Shown in pieces: positions 1 through 8,178 of a stretch of DNA of 64,000 nucleotides. The translations under genes and the position numbers were made by a program. Under the pieces are notes generated by a model, which was not told the DNA's origin, ran no database searches, and was given only the letters and a program-made list of their open reading frames with translations. Source of the DNA: Pseudomonas trivialis (GTDB lineage Bacteria; Pseudomonadota; Gammaproteobacteria; Pseudomonadales; Pseudomonadaceae); assembly GCF_001439805.1 (NCBI RefSeq), contig NZ_JYLK01000001.1:310001-374000 (forward strand). The letters run 5' to 3'. Positions within the stretch are counted from its first letter, which is position 1, and every line of letters starts with the position of its first letter.

Positions 1-621
1 GTCGCAGAACAGCGGGATCACTTCGCAGTTCAGCGCTTCGAGCAGTTGCGGGGCGATTACGCCGGCCGCGCCGTTGCCGCAGTCCACCACTACCTTGAGG
101 CGGCGTGCGAGTTTGACGTCACGGGTGATTTCATCGGAGTAGCGCTGCAGGATGTCGACCCGGGTGATGCTGCCCTGGCCGCTGGTCAGGTCATTGGTCT
201 TCAGGCGCGTGTGCAGGGCCTGGATCTGTTCGTTGGCCAGGGTGTCGCCGGCAATGACAATCTTGAAGCCGTTGTAGTCGGACGGGTTGTGGCTGCCGGT
301 CAGCATCACGCCGGATTTGCCGGCCAGTACGTTGGCCGCGTAGTACAGCGCTGGCGTGGGCACCAGGCCGACGTCACTCACATGGCAGCCGCTGTCGGCC
401 AGGCCCTGGATCAGTTGCTCCACCATCTCCGGGCCGGACAAGCGCCCATCGCGGCCCACCGACACGTTCGGCTCGCCCTGGGCCAGGCTCTGGGCGCCGA
501 TGGCGCGGCCGATCCAATAGGCGGTTTCGGCGGTCAGGGTCTTGGGCACAACGCCACGAATGTCGTAGGCGCGGAAGATGCTGTCGGGAAAGGTCGGGGC
601 GACGCGGGGTGCGGTACTCAT
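1..621 (-). CDS. algC: Phosphomannomutase/phosphoglucomutase AlgC, N-terminal part (cut by window edge)
   Basis: AlgC interconverts mannose-6-P/mannose-1-P and glucose-6-P/glucose-1-P in the cytoplasm, feeding alginate, LPS and rhamnolipid precursors. The 207 codons present begin MSTAPRVAPTFPDSIFRAYD and contain the phosphoserine loop VMLTGSHNPSDYNG, with the catalytic serine at about residue 110, as in the alpha-D-phosphohexomutase family. The family is about 465 residues long, so the metal-binding and C-terminal domains lie outside the window. The start at 621 is the ATG that aligns with known AlgC N-termini. dut and coaBC lie upstream on the same strand, the usual Pseudomonas arrangement, but the 264-bp gap to dut suggests its own promoter. 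Confidence 0.95.
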   Translation of the reverse strand, partial: MSTAPRVAPTFPDSIFRAYDIRGVVPKTLTAETAYWIGRAIGAQSLAQGEPNVSVGRDGRLSGPEMVEQLIQGLADSGCHVSDVGLVPTPALYYAANVLAGKSGVMLTGSHNPSDYNGFKIVIAGDTLANEQIQALHTRLKTNDLTSGQGSITRVDILQRYSDEITRDVKLARRLKVVVDCGNGAAGVIAPQLLEALNCEVIPLFCD

Positions 622-849
622 CGCGGGGGGAATCTCCATAAGAAAGGGGCAAAGCTGGCCTTTAACTGACTGACCGGCAGGCTCAAACTGAAGGGTATGA
701 CGGCGTTTTCGGCGGGGAGTTCGTAGTGCAAAAAGGCCATCGGCGTGTGGGCTTCCGCCTTATTAAAGCGTAATGCTTTGATTTTGCTGAGAAAATCTCG
801 CCGGTTAAAACTGCGTATTCTTCATTCTGAAAAGCCATGCGGTGGCGTC

Positions 850-873
850 TGGCCGGATAAACGCATCCGGCCA
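850..873. terminator. Strong inverted repeat between dut and algC
   Basis: A perfect 9-bp stem (TGGCCGGAT / ATCCGGCCA) with a 6-nt loop lies 12 bp beyond the dut stop codon, in the direction of dut transcription. No T-run follows on the minus strand, so it may be an imperfect terminator, an mRNA 3'-end protector, or an attenuating element between dut and algC. The assignment rests on position and stem strength only. Confidence 0.45.
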
Positions 874-885
874 GGTTCAGCTTAG

Positions 886-1341
886 TCAGTGGCTGCCGGA
901 ATGCCCAAAACCACCTGCGCCGCGTTGTGTTTCGTCAAATTCCTCGACCAGTTCGAATTGCGCCTGCACCACGGGCACCAGCACCAGTTGGGCGATGCGC
1001 TCGCCCACGGCAATGTTGAACGCGGTCTGGCCGCGGTTCCAGCACGACACCATCAGTTCACCCTGGTAGTCAGAGTCGATCAGGCCCACCAGGTTGCCCA
1101 GCACGATGCCGTGTTTGTGGCCAAGGCCCGAGCGCGGCAGGATCAGCGCGGCCAGACCCGGGTCGCCCACGTAGATCGACAGGCCGGTAGGAATCAGGAT
1201 CGTCTGGCCAGGTTCGAGAACGGTGTCCTGCTTGAGCATGGCGCGCAGGTCCAGGCCGGCTGAACCGGGAGTGGCGTAGGCGGGCAGCGGGAAGTCGGTG
1301 CCGAGGCGGGGGTCGAGGATCTTGGCTTGCAAAGCGTGCAT
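886..1341 (-). CDS. dut: dUTP diphosphatase (dUTPase)
   Basis: Hydrolyses dUTP to dUMP and PPi, keeping uracil out of DNA and supplying dUMP for thymidylate synthesis. The 151-residue protein has all five trimeric dUTPase motifs: AGLDLRA (28-34), [10 protein letters not shown] (69-78), [11 protein letters not shown] (86-96, with the catalytic Asp), GERIAQLV (113-120) and the glycine-rich tail [12 protein letters not shown] (140-151). Length matches the E. coli enzyme. The start is 5 bp below the coaBC stop, so the two genes are probably co-transcribed, a pairing (coaBC-dut) common in gamma-proteobacteria. Confidence 0.97.
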   Translation of the reverse strand: MHALQAKILDPRLGTDFPLPAYATPGSAGLDLRAMLKQDTVLEPGQTILIPTGLSIYVGDPGLAALILPRSGLGHKHGIVLGNLVGLIDSDYQGELMVSCWNRGQTAFNIAVGERIAQLVLVPVVQAQFELVEEFDETQRGAGGFGHSGSH

Positions 1342-1346
1342 GGAAA

Positions 1347-2555
1347 TTAAACCTGGTTCAGCCGTTGGGCGATAAAAGAGATCAGTTGGCGGGCAATCTT
1401 GCCCTTGCTGGTCTGGGCGAAAAGGGTGGCATGCAGCTCGCGGTCAATCACGCTGCAGGCGTTTTCCTCGCTGTTGAAGCCGATGCTGGGGTTGGCGACA
1501 TCATTGGCAACGATCAGGTCGAGGTTTTTGTCTTTCAGTTTGCGAGCGGCGTAGTCGAGCAAGTGCTCGGTTTCGGCGGCGAAACCGACGCTGAACGGGC
1601 GATCCGGGCGGGTGGCGATGGTGGCCAGGATGTCCGGGTTGCGCACCATTTGCAGGAGCAGGCCGTCACCGCTCGTAGGGTCTTTCTTGAGCTTTTGCGG
1701 GGCGATGACTTCCGGGCGGTAATCCGCAACCGCTGCCGAGGCGATAAACAGGTCGCACGGAATCGCGGCTTCACAGGCCGCCAGCATGTCCCGGGCGCTG
1801 ACTACGTCGATTCGCGTGACGCGATCGGGGGTCGGCAAATGCACCGGACCGGTGATCAGGGTGACGCGTGCGCCTGCCTCGACCGCCGCTTCTGCCAGCG
1901 CAAAGCCCATTTTTCCTGAGCTATGGTTGGTGATGTAGCGCACCGGGTCGATGTTTTCCTGGGTCGGGCCGGCGGTGATCAGTACGTGTTTGCCGGTCAG
2001 GGCCAGGTGCTGGAAGCACTCGGCGGCGCACAGCGCCAGGTCGTTGGCTTCGAGCATGCGGCCCATGCCGACGTCGCCGCAGGCTTGGCTGCCGGACGCC
2101 GGGCCGAACACTTTCAGGCCACGGCTTTGCAGGAGCTGGGTGTTGGCCTGGGTGGCCGGGTCGCGCCACATGGCCTGGTTCATCGCCGGGGCGATGGCGA
2201 CGGTGGCGTCGGTGGCCAGTACCAGGGTGGTCAGCAGGTCATCGGCAATGCCCTGGGCCAGACGGGCGATCAGGTCGGCGGTGGCCGGGGCGATCAGCAC
2301 CAGGTCGGCCCATTTGGCCAGTTCGATATGGCCCATGGCGGCTTCGGCGGCCGGGTCCAACAGGTCCAGGTGAACCGGGTGGCCGGACAGGGCCTGCATG
2401 GTCAGCGGCGTGATGAACTCGCTGCCGCCGCGCGTCATGACCACCCGCACTTCGGCGCCCTGGTCCAGGAGCCGGCGAACCAGCTCTGCGCTCTTGTAGG
2501 CGGCAATGCCGCCGCCGACGCCGAGAACGATGCGTTTCCGATACAGACGCTGCAT
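1347..2555 (-). CDS. coaBC: Bifunctional phosphopantothenoylcysteine decarboxylase/phosphopantothenate-cysteine ligase
   Basis: Catalyses two consecutive steps of coenzyme A synthesis: ligation of cysteine to 4'-phosphopantothenate (CoaB) and decarboxylation to 4'-phosphopantetheine (CoaC). The 402-residue protein has an N-terminal flavoprotein domain (about 1-185) with the catalytic His at 76 (GHIELA), the PAMN motif at 123-126 and the substrate-flap Cys at about 159 ([10 protein letters not shown]). The C-terminal CoaB domain begins with [16 protein letters not shown] and includes the NHSSGKMG nucleotide-binding stretch. It heads a coaBC-dut unit and is divergent from radC. Confidence 0.97.
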   Translation of the reverse strand: MQRLYRKRIVLGVGGGIAAYKSAELVRRLLDQGAEVRVVMTRGGSEFITPLTMQALSGHPVHLDLLDPAAEAAMGHIELAKWADLVLIAPATADLIARLAQGIADDLLTTLVLATDATVAIAPAMNQAMWRDPATQANTQLLQSRGLKVFGPASGSQACGDVGMGRMLEANDLALCAAECFQHLALTGKHVLITAGPTQENIDPVRYITNHSSGKMGFALAEAAVEAGARVTLITGPVHLPTPDRVTRIDVVSARDMLAACEAAIPCDLFIASAAVADYRPEVIAPQKLKKDPTSGDGLLLQMVRNPDILATIATRPDRPFSVGFAAETEHLLDYAARKLKDKNLDLIVANDVANPSIGFNSEENACSVIDRELHATLFAQTSKGKIARQLISFIAQRLNQV

Positions 2556-2707
2556 TGGTTTGCCTTTCCAGTTCAGTGAAGCCAGTTCAGTGACGCCTGC
2601 GATGCCTGCTCCCCAGGTGAAATCGCAGGCAAAAAAGAGGGCCTACGATAACACAGCGTCCGCCTGGCAACAGCGGCGCGCAGGGTGCATATGGAGAGGG
2701 ACGTGAC

Positions 2708-3382
2708 ATGAGTATTCGCGATTGGCCAGCCGCTGAACGGCCGCGGGAGAGACTTCTGGAATGGGGCGCGGCGAGTCTGTCCGACGCCGAGTTGCTGGCA
2801 ATCTTCCTGCGCACAGGGGTGTGCGGTTTGAGCGCGGTGGACCTGGCGCGCCACTTGTTGACGCGTTTTGGCGGCCTGCGCCCGCTGCTGGAGGCCAGCC
2901 AGGCACTGTTCAACCAGCAACTGGGCCTGGGCCCGGCAAAATACGCGCAACTGCAGGCGGTGATGGAAATCGCCCGGCGCCATATGGCGGAAGGTCTGCG
3001 CCATTATTCGGTGCTGGAAAGCCCCGAAGCCGTGCGCGATTACCTCAAAGCCCTGCTGCGCCATGAACCTCACGAGATTTTTGGCTGCCTGTTTCTCGAT
3101 TCAAGGCACCGCGTGCTGGGTTTCGAGGCCTTGTCCCAAGGCACCATCGACAAGGCGCAGGTGTATCCCAGGCAGGTGGTCAAGCGTGCACTGGCCTACA
3201 ACGCGGCGGCGTTGATCCTGTGTCACAACCATCCTTCGGGCAGTGTCGAGCCCAGCGCGGCTGATCGAAAATTGACCAGGACCTTGCAAGATGCTCTGGA
3301 AATGGTGGACGTGCGGGTACTGGATCACATCATTGTGGGGGACGGTGATCCATTGTCGATGGCGGAGTACGGGTGGATGTAA
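2708..3382 (+). CDS. radC: RadC family JAMM/MPN+ protein
   Basis: The 224-residue protein has the N-terminal helix-hairpin-helix-like region of RadC (about 1-90) and a C-terminal JAB1/MPN+ domain. The metal motif is complete: Glu140 (GFEALSQG), H173-x-H175-P in CHNHPSGS, then Ser183 and Asp186. The cellular role remains unsettled; the old link to DNA repair came from a misassigned E. coli allele. The start ATG follows a GAGAGGGA stretch. It is divergent from coaBC, as across gamma-proteobacteria, and only 18 bp from the convergent binding-protein gene. Confidence 0.95.
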   Translation: MSIRDWPAAERPRERLLEWGAASLSDAELLAIFLRTGVCGLSAVDLARHLLTRFGGLRPLLEASQALFNQQLGLGPAKYAQLQAVMEIARRHMAEGLRHYSVLESPEAVRDYLKALLRHEPHEIFGCLFLDSRHRVLGFEALSQGTIDKAQVYPRQVVKRALAYNAAALILCHNHPSGSVEPSAADRKLTRTLQDALEMVDVRVLDHIIVGDGDPLSMAEYGWM

Positions 3383-3400
3383 CGCCACCCGCCGCAACGA

Positions 3401-4993
3401 TTACGGTTTGACGTTGACCCTGGAGAAATCCTGCCGGCCAAACGGGCTCACCTGGTACCCCTCGACATTCTTGCGCGTCAGGGCAAACGCTGTCGGATGT
3501 GCCAACGGCAACCACAGCGCCTGCTGCTGGATCTGCGCCTGGGCCTGCTGATACAGCTTGCTGCGCACCCCTTGCTCGCTGGTGGTCTTGCCGGCGCTGA
3601 TGAGTTTGTCCAGCGCAGGGTCGCAATAGCGGGCGAAGTTGGTGCCGGATTTGACTGCCGCGCAGGAAAACTGCGGGGTCAGGAAGTTATCCGGGTCGCC
3701 ATTGTCACCGGCCCAGCCCATGAACAGCAGGTCATGCTCACCGGCCTTGGCGCGGCGGATCAACTCGCCCCATTCGATCACGCGGATTTCGGCCTGGATG
3801 CCGACCTTGGCCAGGTCCGCCTGCAACAGTTGCGCACCCAGATTCGGGTTGGGGTTCAGCAGGCTGCCGGTGGGTCGCGTCCAGATGGTCGTCTTGAAGC
3901 CGTCCTTGAGCCCGGCACGCGCCAGCAGGGCCTTGGCCTTGGCGAGGTCCTGTGGATAACCCGGCAAGTCCTTGGCGTAGCTCCAGGTATTGGGCGGGAA
4001 CGGACCGTTGGCTGCTTCGGCGGTGCCTTCAAACACCGCTTTAAGGTAGCTGTCCTTGTCGAAGGCCAGGTTGATCGCCTGGCGCACTTCCGGTTTGTCC
4101 AGCGGCGGATGCTGGCTGTTGATGGCGACGAAGGCGGTCATGAACGCTGCGTTTTTTTCCACCTTGAGCGCCGGGTCTTTCTCGGCTTCGCCTACATCCA
4201 GCGGCTTGGGCGACAGGGCGATCTGGCATTCGTCACGGTGCAGTTTCTGCAGGCGCACGTTGGCGTCCGGGGTAATGGCAAAGATCAGGTTGTCCACCGC
4301 CGGTTTACCGGCGAAGTACTCCGGGTTGGCCTTGTAGCGCACCACGGCGTCCTTCTGGAACCGCGTGAAGATGAACGGGCCGGTGCCGATGGGCTGGCTG
4401 TTGAGCTTCTCCGGGGTGCCGGCCTTGAGCAGTTTGTCGGCGTATTCGGCCGGGTAGATCGAGGCAAAGCCCATGCTCAGCGCCGCGAGGAAGGTCGAGT
4501 CGGCGTGATCCAGGGTAAAGCGCACCGTCAGCGGGTCGAGGGCATCGATCTTCTTGACCAGCGTGGGCAATTGCAGGGATTGCGCGTGGGGGAAGCCGCT
4601 CTGGGCGATCTTGTGCCATGGGTTGGCCGGATCGAGCATGCGTTCGAAGCTGAAACGCACGTCTTCCGCCGTGAGGGTCCGGCTCGGGGTGAAATAGGCG
4701 GTGCGATGGAATTTCACGTCGGGGTGCAGCTTGAAGGTGTAGATCAGGCCGTCCGGCGAAACGTCCCAGCTGTCCGCCAGGCTCGGCACCAGCTTGCCGC
4801 TGGTCGCGTCATAGTCCACCAGGCGGTTCATCAGCACATCGGCCGAGGCATTGGTGGTGGTCAGCGAGTTGTACTGCACCACATCGAACCCTTCGGGGCT
4901 GGCTTCGGTGCACACGCTCAGGTTGGTGGCCGCAGACGCCAGCGGGGCGATGAAGAGAGGGGCTAGCAAGAGCGGCAGGGCAGCGAGGCGCAT
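3401..4993 (-). CDS. Orphan periplasmic peptide-binding protein (DppA/family 5 SBP)
   Basis: A 530-residue solute-binding protein with a clear signal peptide (MRLAALPLLLAPLFIAPLASA, cleavage near residue 21). The following NLSVCTEASPEGFDVVQYNS is the classic opening of DppA-type binding proteins. Two cysteines that probably form disulfides (VCTEA, KLHRDECQ) and the family signature around ADSWDVSPDGLIYTFKL are present. No permease or ATPase genes are adjacent. This matches the P. aeruginosa PA5317 locus (DppA5, from memory), one of several binding proteins thought to share one DppBCDF transporter. Ligand is probably di- or oligopeptides; specificity cannot be read from the sequence. Confidence 0.9.
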   Translation of the reverse strand: MRLAALPLLLAPLFIAPLASAATNLSVCTEASPEGFDVVQYNSLTTTNASADVLMNRLVDYDATSGKLVPSLADSWDVSPDGLIYTFKLHPDVKFHRTAYFTPSRTLTAEDVRFSFERMLDPANPWHKIAQSGFPHAQSLQLPTLVKKIDALDPLTVRFTLDHADSTFLAALSMGFASIYPAEYADKLLKAGTPEKLNSQPIGTGPFIFTRFQKDAVVRYKANPEYFAGKPAVDNLIFAITPDANVRLQKLHRDECQIALSPKPLDVGEAEKDPALKVEKNAAFMTAFVAINSQHPPLDKPEVRQAINLAFDKDSYLKAVFEGTAEAANGPFPPNTWSYAKDLPGYPQDLAKAKALLARAGLKDGFKTTIWTRPTGSLLNPNPNLGAQLLQADLAKVGIQAEIRVIEWGELIRRAKAGEHDLLFMGWAGDNGDPDNFLTPQFSCAAVKSGTNFARYCDPALDKLISAGKTTSEQGVRSKLYQQAQAQIQQQALWLPLAHPTAFALTRKNVEGYQVSPFGRQDFSRVNVKP

Positions 4994-5274
4994 GGTCGGT
5001 TTCCTTTGCAGATCGAAGGCCCATCTGCGAGTGCAGTCTGGAAAAGTCCTACCGTAGTGGTCTGATGAATAAATGACTAGCCCATTTTTGCCTGTGCTTT
5101 TGCCGCAAATGCTGTTTTGATGGCGTCCCAGACGGTTTCGCGCTGCCCTCTGCGGTGCGCGCGAGCCCTGGAAATCATTCTGTGCGACGAGCGGTCGGCT
5201 GTGACAGCGGCCCCTCCTGGCAACGGTTCAGGCGACAACTGCGCAGATTTACTCCGGTAAAAACATATGGGCTG
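4994..5274. other. Gene-free interval upstream of the rpmB promoter
   Basis: The space between the binding-protein start (4993) and the rpmB promoter holds the divergent upstream regions of both transcription units. No convincing coding sequence, tRNA or strong hairpin was seen. An AT-rich stretch at about 5050-5090 could hold the promoter of the minus-strand gene. Confidence 0.4.
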
Positions 5275-5303
5275 TTGTTGCGCCAGGGTCTTTCTGGTAT
5301 AAA
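5275..5303 (+). promoter_or_regulatory. Sigma-70 promoter of rpmB-rpmG
   Basis: TTGTTG (5275-5280), a 17-bp spacer and TATAAA (5298-5303) make a good sigma-70 promoter about 150 bp upstream of the rpmB start. This leaves a long 5' leader, reasonable for a ribosomal protein operon. Based on sequence match and spacing only. Confidence 0.6.
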
Positions 5304-5407
5304 GCAGCGCTCTTTTCTAGGGGCCCGGTTCCTTCACTGTAGGTGTAGCCGGTAAGACCCTTAAAGAAACGCGGCGCCTGGCGCCAAATGACTGAGAGAT
5401 TAAGCGG

Positions 5408-5426
5408 CCAACCCATGCCGGGTTGG
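5408..5426 (+). promoter_or_regulatory. Hairpin in the rpmB leader
   Basis: A perfect 7-bp stem (CCAACCC / GGGTTGG) with loop ATGCC lies 25 bp before the rpmB start codon and is followed by GGTTTTAG. In a leader of about 140 nt this could be an attenuator or an autoregulatory binding site for a ribosomal protein. No family of such leaders was recognised. Confidence 0.35.
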
Positions 5427-5451
5427 GCATGTGGTTTTAGAGGGCTGAGGC

Positions 5452-5685
5452 ATGTCGAGAGTCTGTCAAGTTACCGGTAAGGGTCCGGTGACTGGGAATA
5501 ACATTTCCCACGCAAATAACAAAACCCGTCGTCGTTTCCTGCCGAACCTGCAGCATCACCGCTTCTGGGTTGAAGAAGAGAAACGTTTTGTTCGCCTGCG
5601 TGTATCTGCCAAAGGCATGCGTATCATCGACAAGCGTGGCATCACTGTCGTGCTGGCCGAAATCCGCGCCGCCGGCAAGATCTAA
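5452..5685 (+). CDS. rpmB: 50S ribosomal protein L28
   Basis: Structural protein of the large ribosomal subunit. The 77-residue protein begins [20 protein letters not shown] and contains [20 protein letters not shown], diagnostic of bacterial L28. The Cys of VCQVTGK is kept but the full zinc-ribbon CxxC pairs are not, so this is the zinc-independent form. It is 11 bp upstream of rpmG, with which it forms the usual two-gene operon. Confidence 0.98.
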   Translation: MSRVCQVTGKGPVTGNNISHANNKTRRRFLPNLQHHRFWVEEEKRFVRLRVSAKGMRIIDKRGITVVLAEIRAAGKI

Positions 5686-5696
5686 GGAGCTCTATC

Positions 5697-5852
5697 ATGC
5701 GTGAATTGATTCGAATGATCTCTAGCGCCGGTACTGGTCACTTCTACACTACCGACAAGAACAAGCGTACTACCCCGGACAAGCTCGAAAAGAAAATGTT
5801 CGACCCGCGCGTTCGCAAGCACGTGATCTACAAAGAAGGCAAAATCAAGTAA
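5697..5852 (+). CDS. rpmG: 50S ribosomal protein L33
   Basis: A 51-residue basic protein, [19 protein letters not shown]..., followed by [20 protein letters not shown], matching bacterial L33. The cysteine pairs of zinc-binding L33 are absent (C-minus form). The SD AAGGAGC ends 8 bp before the ATG. It is the second gene of the rpmB-rpmG operon, which ends at the strong terminator just downstream. Confidence 0.98.
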   Translation: MRELIRMISSAGTGHFYTTDKNKRTTPDKLEKKMFDPRVRKHVIYKEGKIK

Positions 5853-5873
5853 TTGGTTTTCCTCCTTGTGAAA

Positions 5874-5907
5874 AAAAGCCCGTCTCTCACGATTCGGGCT
5901 TTTTTTT
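5874..5907. terminator. Bidirectional rho-independent terminator after rpmG
   Basis: Stem AAAAGCCCG (5874-5882) pairs with CGGGCTTTT (5895-5903), followed by T-runs on both strands. It can end rpmB-rpmG on the plus strand and the cupin gene on the minus strand. Confidence 0.9.
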
Positions 5908-5924
5908 GCCTGGGATTTGCCTGA

Positions 5925-6287
5925 TCAGGCTTTCTGTTCGAACACCACGTAGATCTTGCGGCACGTCTCCAGCACTTCCCAGGTGCCGGTGAAGCCGGCC
6001 GGTATCACAAAGCGGTCGCCAGCGCGCAGGGTCTTGGCGTTGCCGTCCGCATCGCGTAACACCGACACACCCTGCACAATCTCGCAGTACTCGTGCTCGG
6101 TGTAGTTGACCTTCCACTGCCCGACCTCACCTTCCCACACCCCGGCGCTCAGTTGGCCGCACGGACTGTTGTAGTGGTTGTAGAGAGTCTGTTCGGGATC
6201 GCCCTTGAGGATTTTTTCGGCGGCGGGGCGATAGCGTTCGGGGGCGGTGCTGGCTTGGCTGAAGTCGACGATATCCTGGATGCTCAT
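5925..6287 (-). CDS. Small cupin-domain protein (cupin_3, COG3450-like)
   Basis: A 120-residue single-domain protein. The C-terminal two thirds form a compact beta barrel with QWKVNYTEHEYCEIVQG and LRAGDRFVIPAGFTGTWEV, which resemble the two cupin motifs of the (S)-ureidoglycine aminohydrolase-like cupin_3 group. The metal-ligand set is only partial (H and E in EHEYCE), so metal binding is uncertain. Substrate unknown. It sits between rpmG and kauB, where, from memory, P. aeruginosa has an aminotransferase gene. It may therefore belong functionally with amine catabolism, but this is a guess. Confidence 0.75.
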   Translation of the reverse strand: MSIQDIVDFSQASTAPERYRPAAEKILKGDPEQTLYNHYNSPCGQLSAGVWEGEVGQWKVNYTEHEYCEIVQGVSVLRDADGNAKTLRAGDRFVIPAGFTGTWEVLETCRKIYVVFEQKA

Positions 6288-6514
6288 GTGCGTGTCCCGT
6301 CTGGCCTGCGGTAGGAGAGCCCAAAGTCTATGTTTATTAAAATGAACATCGCAAGGGCGTTTTCCGGCGTTATGTCAAATATATTGAAACATCACCAGCC
6401 GCTGGTTTAGGGTGGCAGCTGCCTTGAGCCGAACAGCAGGCTGGACGGGCACGCATTCTTTAAGGCTGCCGGGCGATCGCCCCGGCCCTTCATTCATAAG
6501 AGGAGGACACTCGC

Positions 6515-8008
6515 ATGACCACCCTGACCCGTGCCGACTGGGAACAACGCGCCAAGGACCTGAAGATCGAAGGTCGCGCCTACATCGATGGCGAATACAC
6601 CGCCGCCGTTTCCGGTGACACCTTCGAATGCATCAGCCCGGTCGACGGCCGTCTGCTGGCCACCATCGCCAGCTGCGACGTCGCCGACGCCCAGCGCGCC
6701 GTCGAAAACGCCCGCGCCACCTTCAATTCCGGTGTCTGGTCGCGTCTGGCGCCGGCCAAGCGCAAAGCCACCATGATCCGTTTCGCCGCGCTGCTCAAGG
6801 CCAATGCCGAAGAGCTGGCGCTGCTTGAGACCCTGGACATGGGCAAGCCGATCAGCGACTCCCTCAACATCGACGTGCCCGGCGCCGCCAATGCGCTGAG
6901 CTGGAGTGGCGAGGCGATCGACAAGATCTACGATGAAGTCGCCGCCACCCCGCACGATCAATTGGGTCTGGTCACCCGGGAGCCGGTCGGCGTGGTTGGC
7001 GCCATCGTGCCGTGGAACTTCCCGCTGATGATGGCCTGCTGGAAGCTGGGCCCTGCGCTGTCCACCGGTAACTCGGTGATCCTCAAACCGTCCGAAAAAT
7101 CCCCGCTGACCGCCATCCGTATCGCCGCCCTGGCCGTTGAAGCCGGTATTCCCAAAGGTGTGTTCAACGTACTGCCGGGCTACGGTCACACCGTGGGTAA
7201 TGCGCTGGCGCTGCACATGGACGTCGACACCCTGGTGTTCACCGGTTCGACCAAGATCGCCAAGCAACTGTTGATCCGCTCCGGCGAATCGAACATGAAG
7301 CGCGTGTGGCTGGAAGCCGGCGGCAAGAGCCCGAACATCGTGTTCGCCGATGCACCGGACCTGCAGGCTGCCGCCAAATCCGCCGCCAGCGCCATCGCCT
7401 TCAACCAGGGCGAGGTTTGCACCGCCGGCTCGCGCCTGCTGGTCGAGCGTTCGATCAAGGACAGCTTCCTGCCTCTGGTAATCGAAGCCCTCAAGGGCTG
7501 GAAGCCAGGCAACCCGCTGGACCCGGCCACCACTGTGGGGGCGCTGGTGGACACCCAGCAGATGAACACCGTGCTGTCGTACATCGAAGCCGGCCATGCG
7601 GACGGTGCCAAGCTGGTCGCCGGCGGCAAGCGCATCCTCGAGGAAACCGGTGGCACCTATGTCGAGCCGACGATCTTCGACGGTGTGACCAATGCCATGA
7701 AGATCGCCCAGGAAGAGATCTTCGGCCCGGTATTGTCGGTGATCACCTTCGACAGTGCGCAAGAGGCGGTCAGCATCGCCAACGACACCGTCTATGGCTT
7801 GGCCGCTGCGGTGTGGACTGCCGATATCTCCAAGGCGCACCTGACCGCCAAGGCGTTGCGTGCAGGCAGTGTGTGGGTCAACCAGTACGACGGCGGCGAC
7901 ATGACCGCGCCGTTTGGTGGCTTCAAGCAGTCGGGTAACGGCCGCGACAAGTCGCTGCATGCGTTCGACAAATACACCGAACTGAAGTCGACCTGGATCA
8001 AGCTCTAA
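6515..8008 (+). CDS. kauB: Aldehyde dehydrogenase KauB/PauC (4-guanidinobutyraldehyde / gamma-glutamyl-gamma-aminobutyraldehyde type)
   Basis: NAD(P)-dependent oxidation of amino-aldehydes from polyamine and arginine catabolism. The 497-residue protein has the complete ALDH set: Asn168 in PWNFP, Lys191 in KPSEKSP, Glu267 in LEAGGKSPN and the nucleophile Cys302 in NQGEVCTAGSR. The SD AGGAGG lies 8 bp before the ATG. Location next to rpmBG and near pauB- and pauR-like genes corresponds to P. aeruginosa kauB (PA5312), so the assignment rests on both family and synteny; substrate range is inferred. A perfect palindrome GGGCGATCGCCC lies at 6471-6482 upstream. Confidence 0.88.
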   Translation: MTTLTRADWEQRAKDLKIEGRAYIDGEYTAAVSGDTFECISPVDGRLLATIASCDVADAQRAVENARATFNSGVWSRLAPAKRKATMIRFAALLKANAEELALLETLDMGKPISDSLNIDVPGAANALSWSGEAIDKIYDEVAATPHDQLGLVTREPVGVVGAIVPWNFPLMMACWKLGPALSTGNSVILKPSEKSPLTAIRIAALAVEAGIPKGVFNVLPGYGHTVGNALALHMDVDTLVFTGSTKIAKQLLIRSGESNMKRVWLEAGGKSPNIVFADAPDLQAAAKSAASAIAFNQGEVCTAGSRLLVERSIKDSFLPLVIEALKGWKPGNPLDPATTVGALVDTQQMNTVLSYIEAGHADGAKLVAGGKRILEETGGTYVEPTIFDGVTNAMKIAQEEIFGPVLSVITFDSAQEAVSIANDTVYGLAAAVWTADISKAHLTAKALRAGSVWVNQYDGGDMTAPFGGFKQSGNGRDKSLHAFDKYTELKSTWIKL

Positions 8009-8071
8009 GCCACACCGCTGTCCAAAAATGTGTGCCTTGTGGGCGCTCACGATTTTTGAAATGCGGTTAAC

Positions 8072-8162
8072 TGTGGGAGGGGGCTCGCTCCCGATGGCGG
8101 TGTTTCAGTCAGCTCATCTGTCGCTGGCCCACCGCTATCGAGAGCAAGCCCCCTCCAACAGT
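8072..8162. repeat. REP doublet (REPIN) between convergent genes
   Basis: Two inverted copies of the GTGGGAGGGGGCTTGCTCCC-type element, here TGTGGGAGGGGGCTCGCTCC on the left and GAGCAAGCCCCCTCCAACAGT on the right, with about 50 bp between. It resembles the GI-type REP/REPIN elements of P. fluorescens. It lies between kauB and the PLD gene, which point at each other, and may end or protect both mRNAs. Confidence 0.85.
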
Positions 8163-8178
8163 GGATGTGCTGGGGTTG

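Noticed and set aside
3497..4966. 489-codon open frame opposite the peptide-binding protein gene
   Set aside because: High-GC shadow of the real gene; the signal peptide and family motifs lie on the minus strand.
5388..5451. Possible upstream open frame in the rpmB leader (ATGACTGAG)
   Set aside because: It has no SD and does not stop before rpmB; no amino-acid run suggests attenuation.
6471..6482. Perfect palindrome GGGCGATCGCCC as an operator of kauB
   Set aside because: It contains GCGATCGC, a very common octamer in many genomes, and no second copy was seen; kept only as a note.
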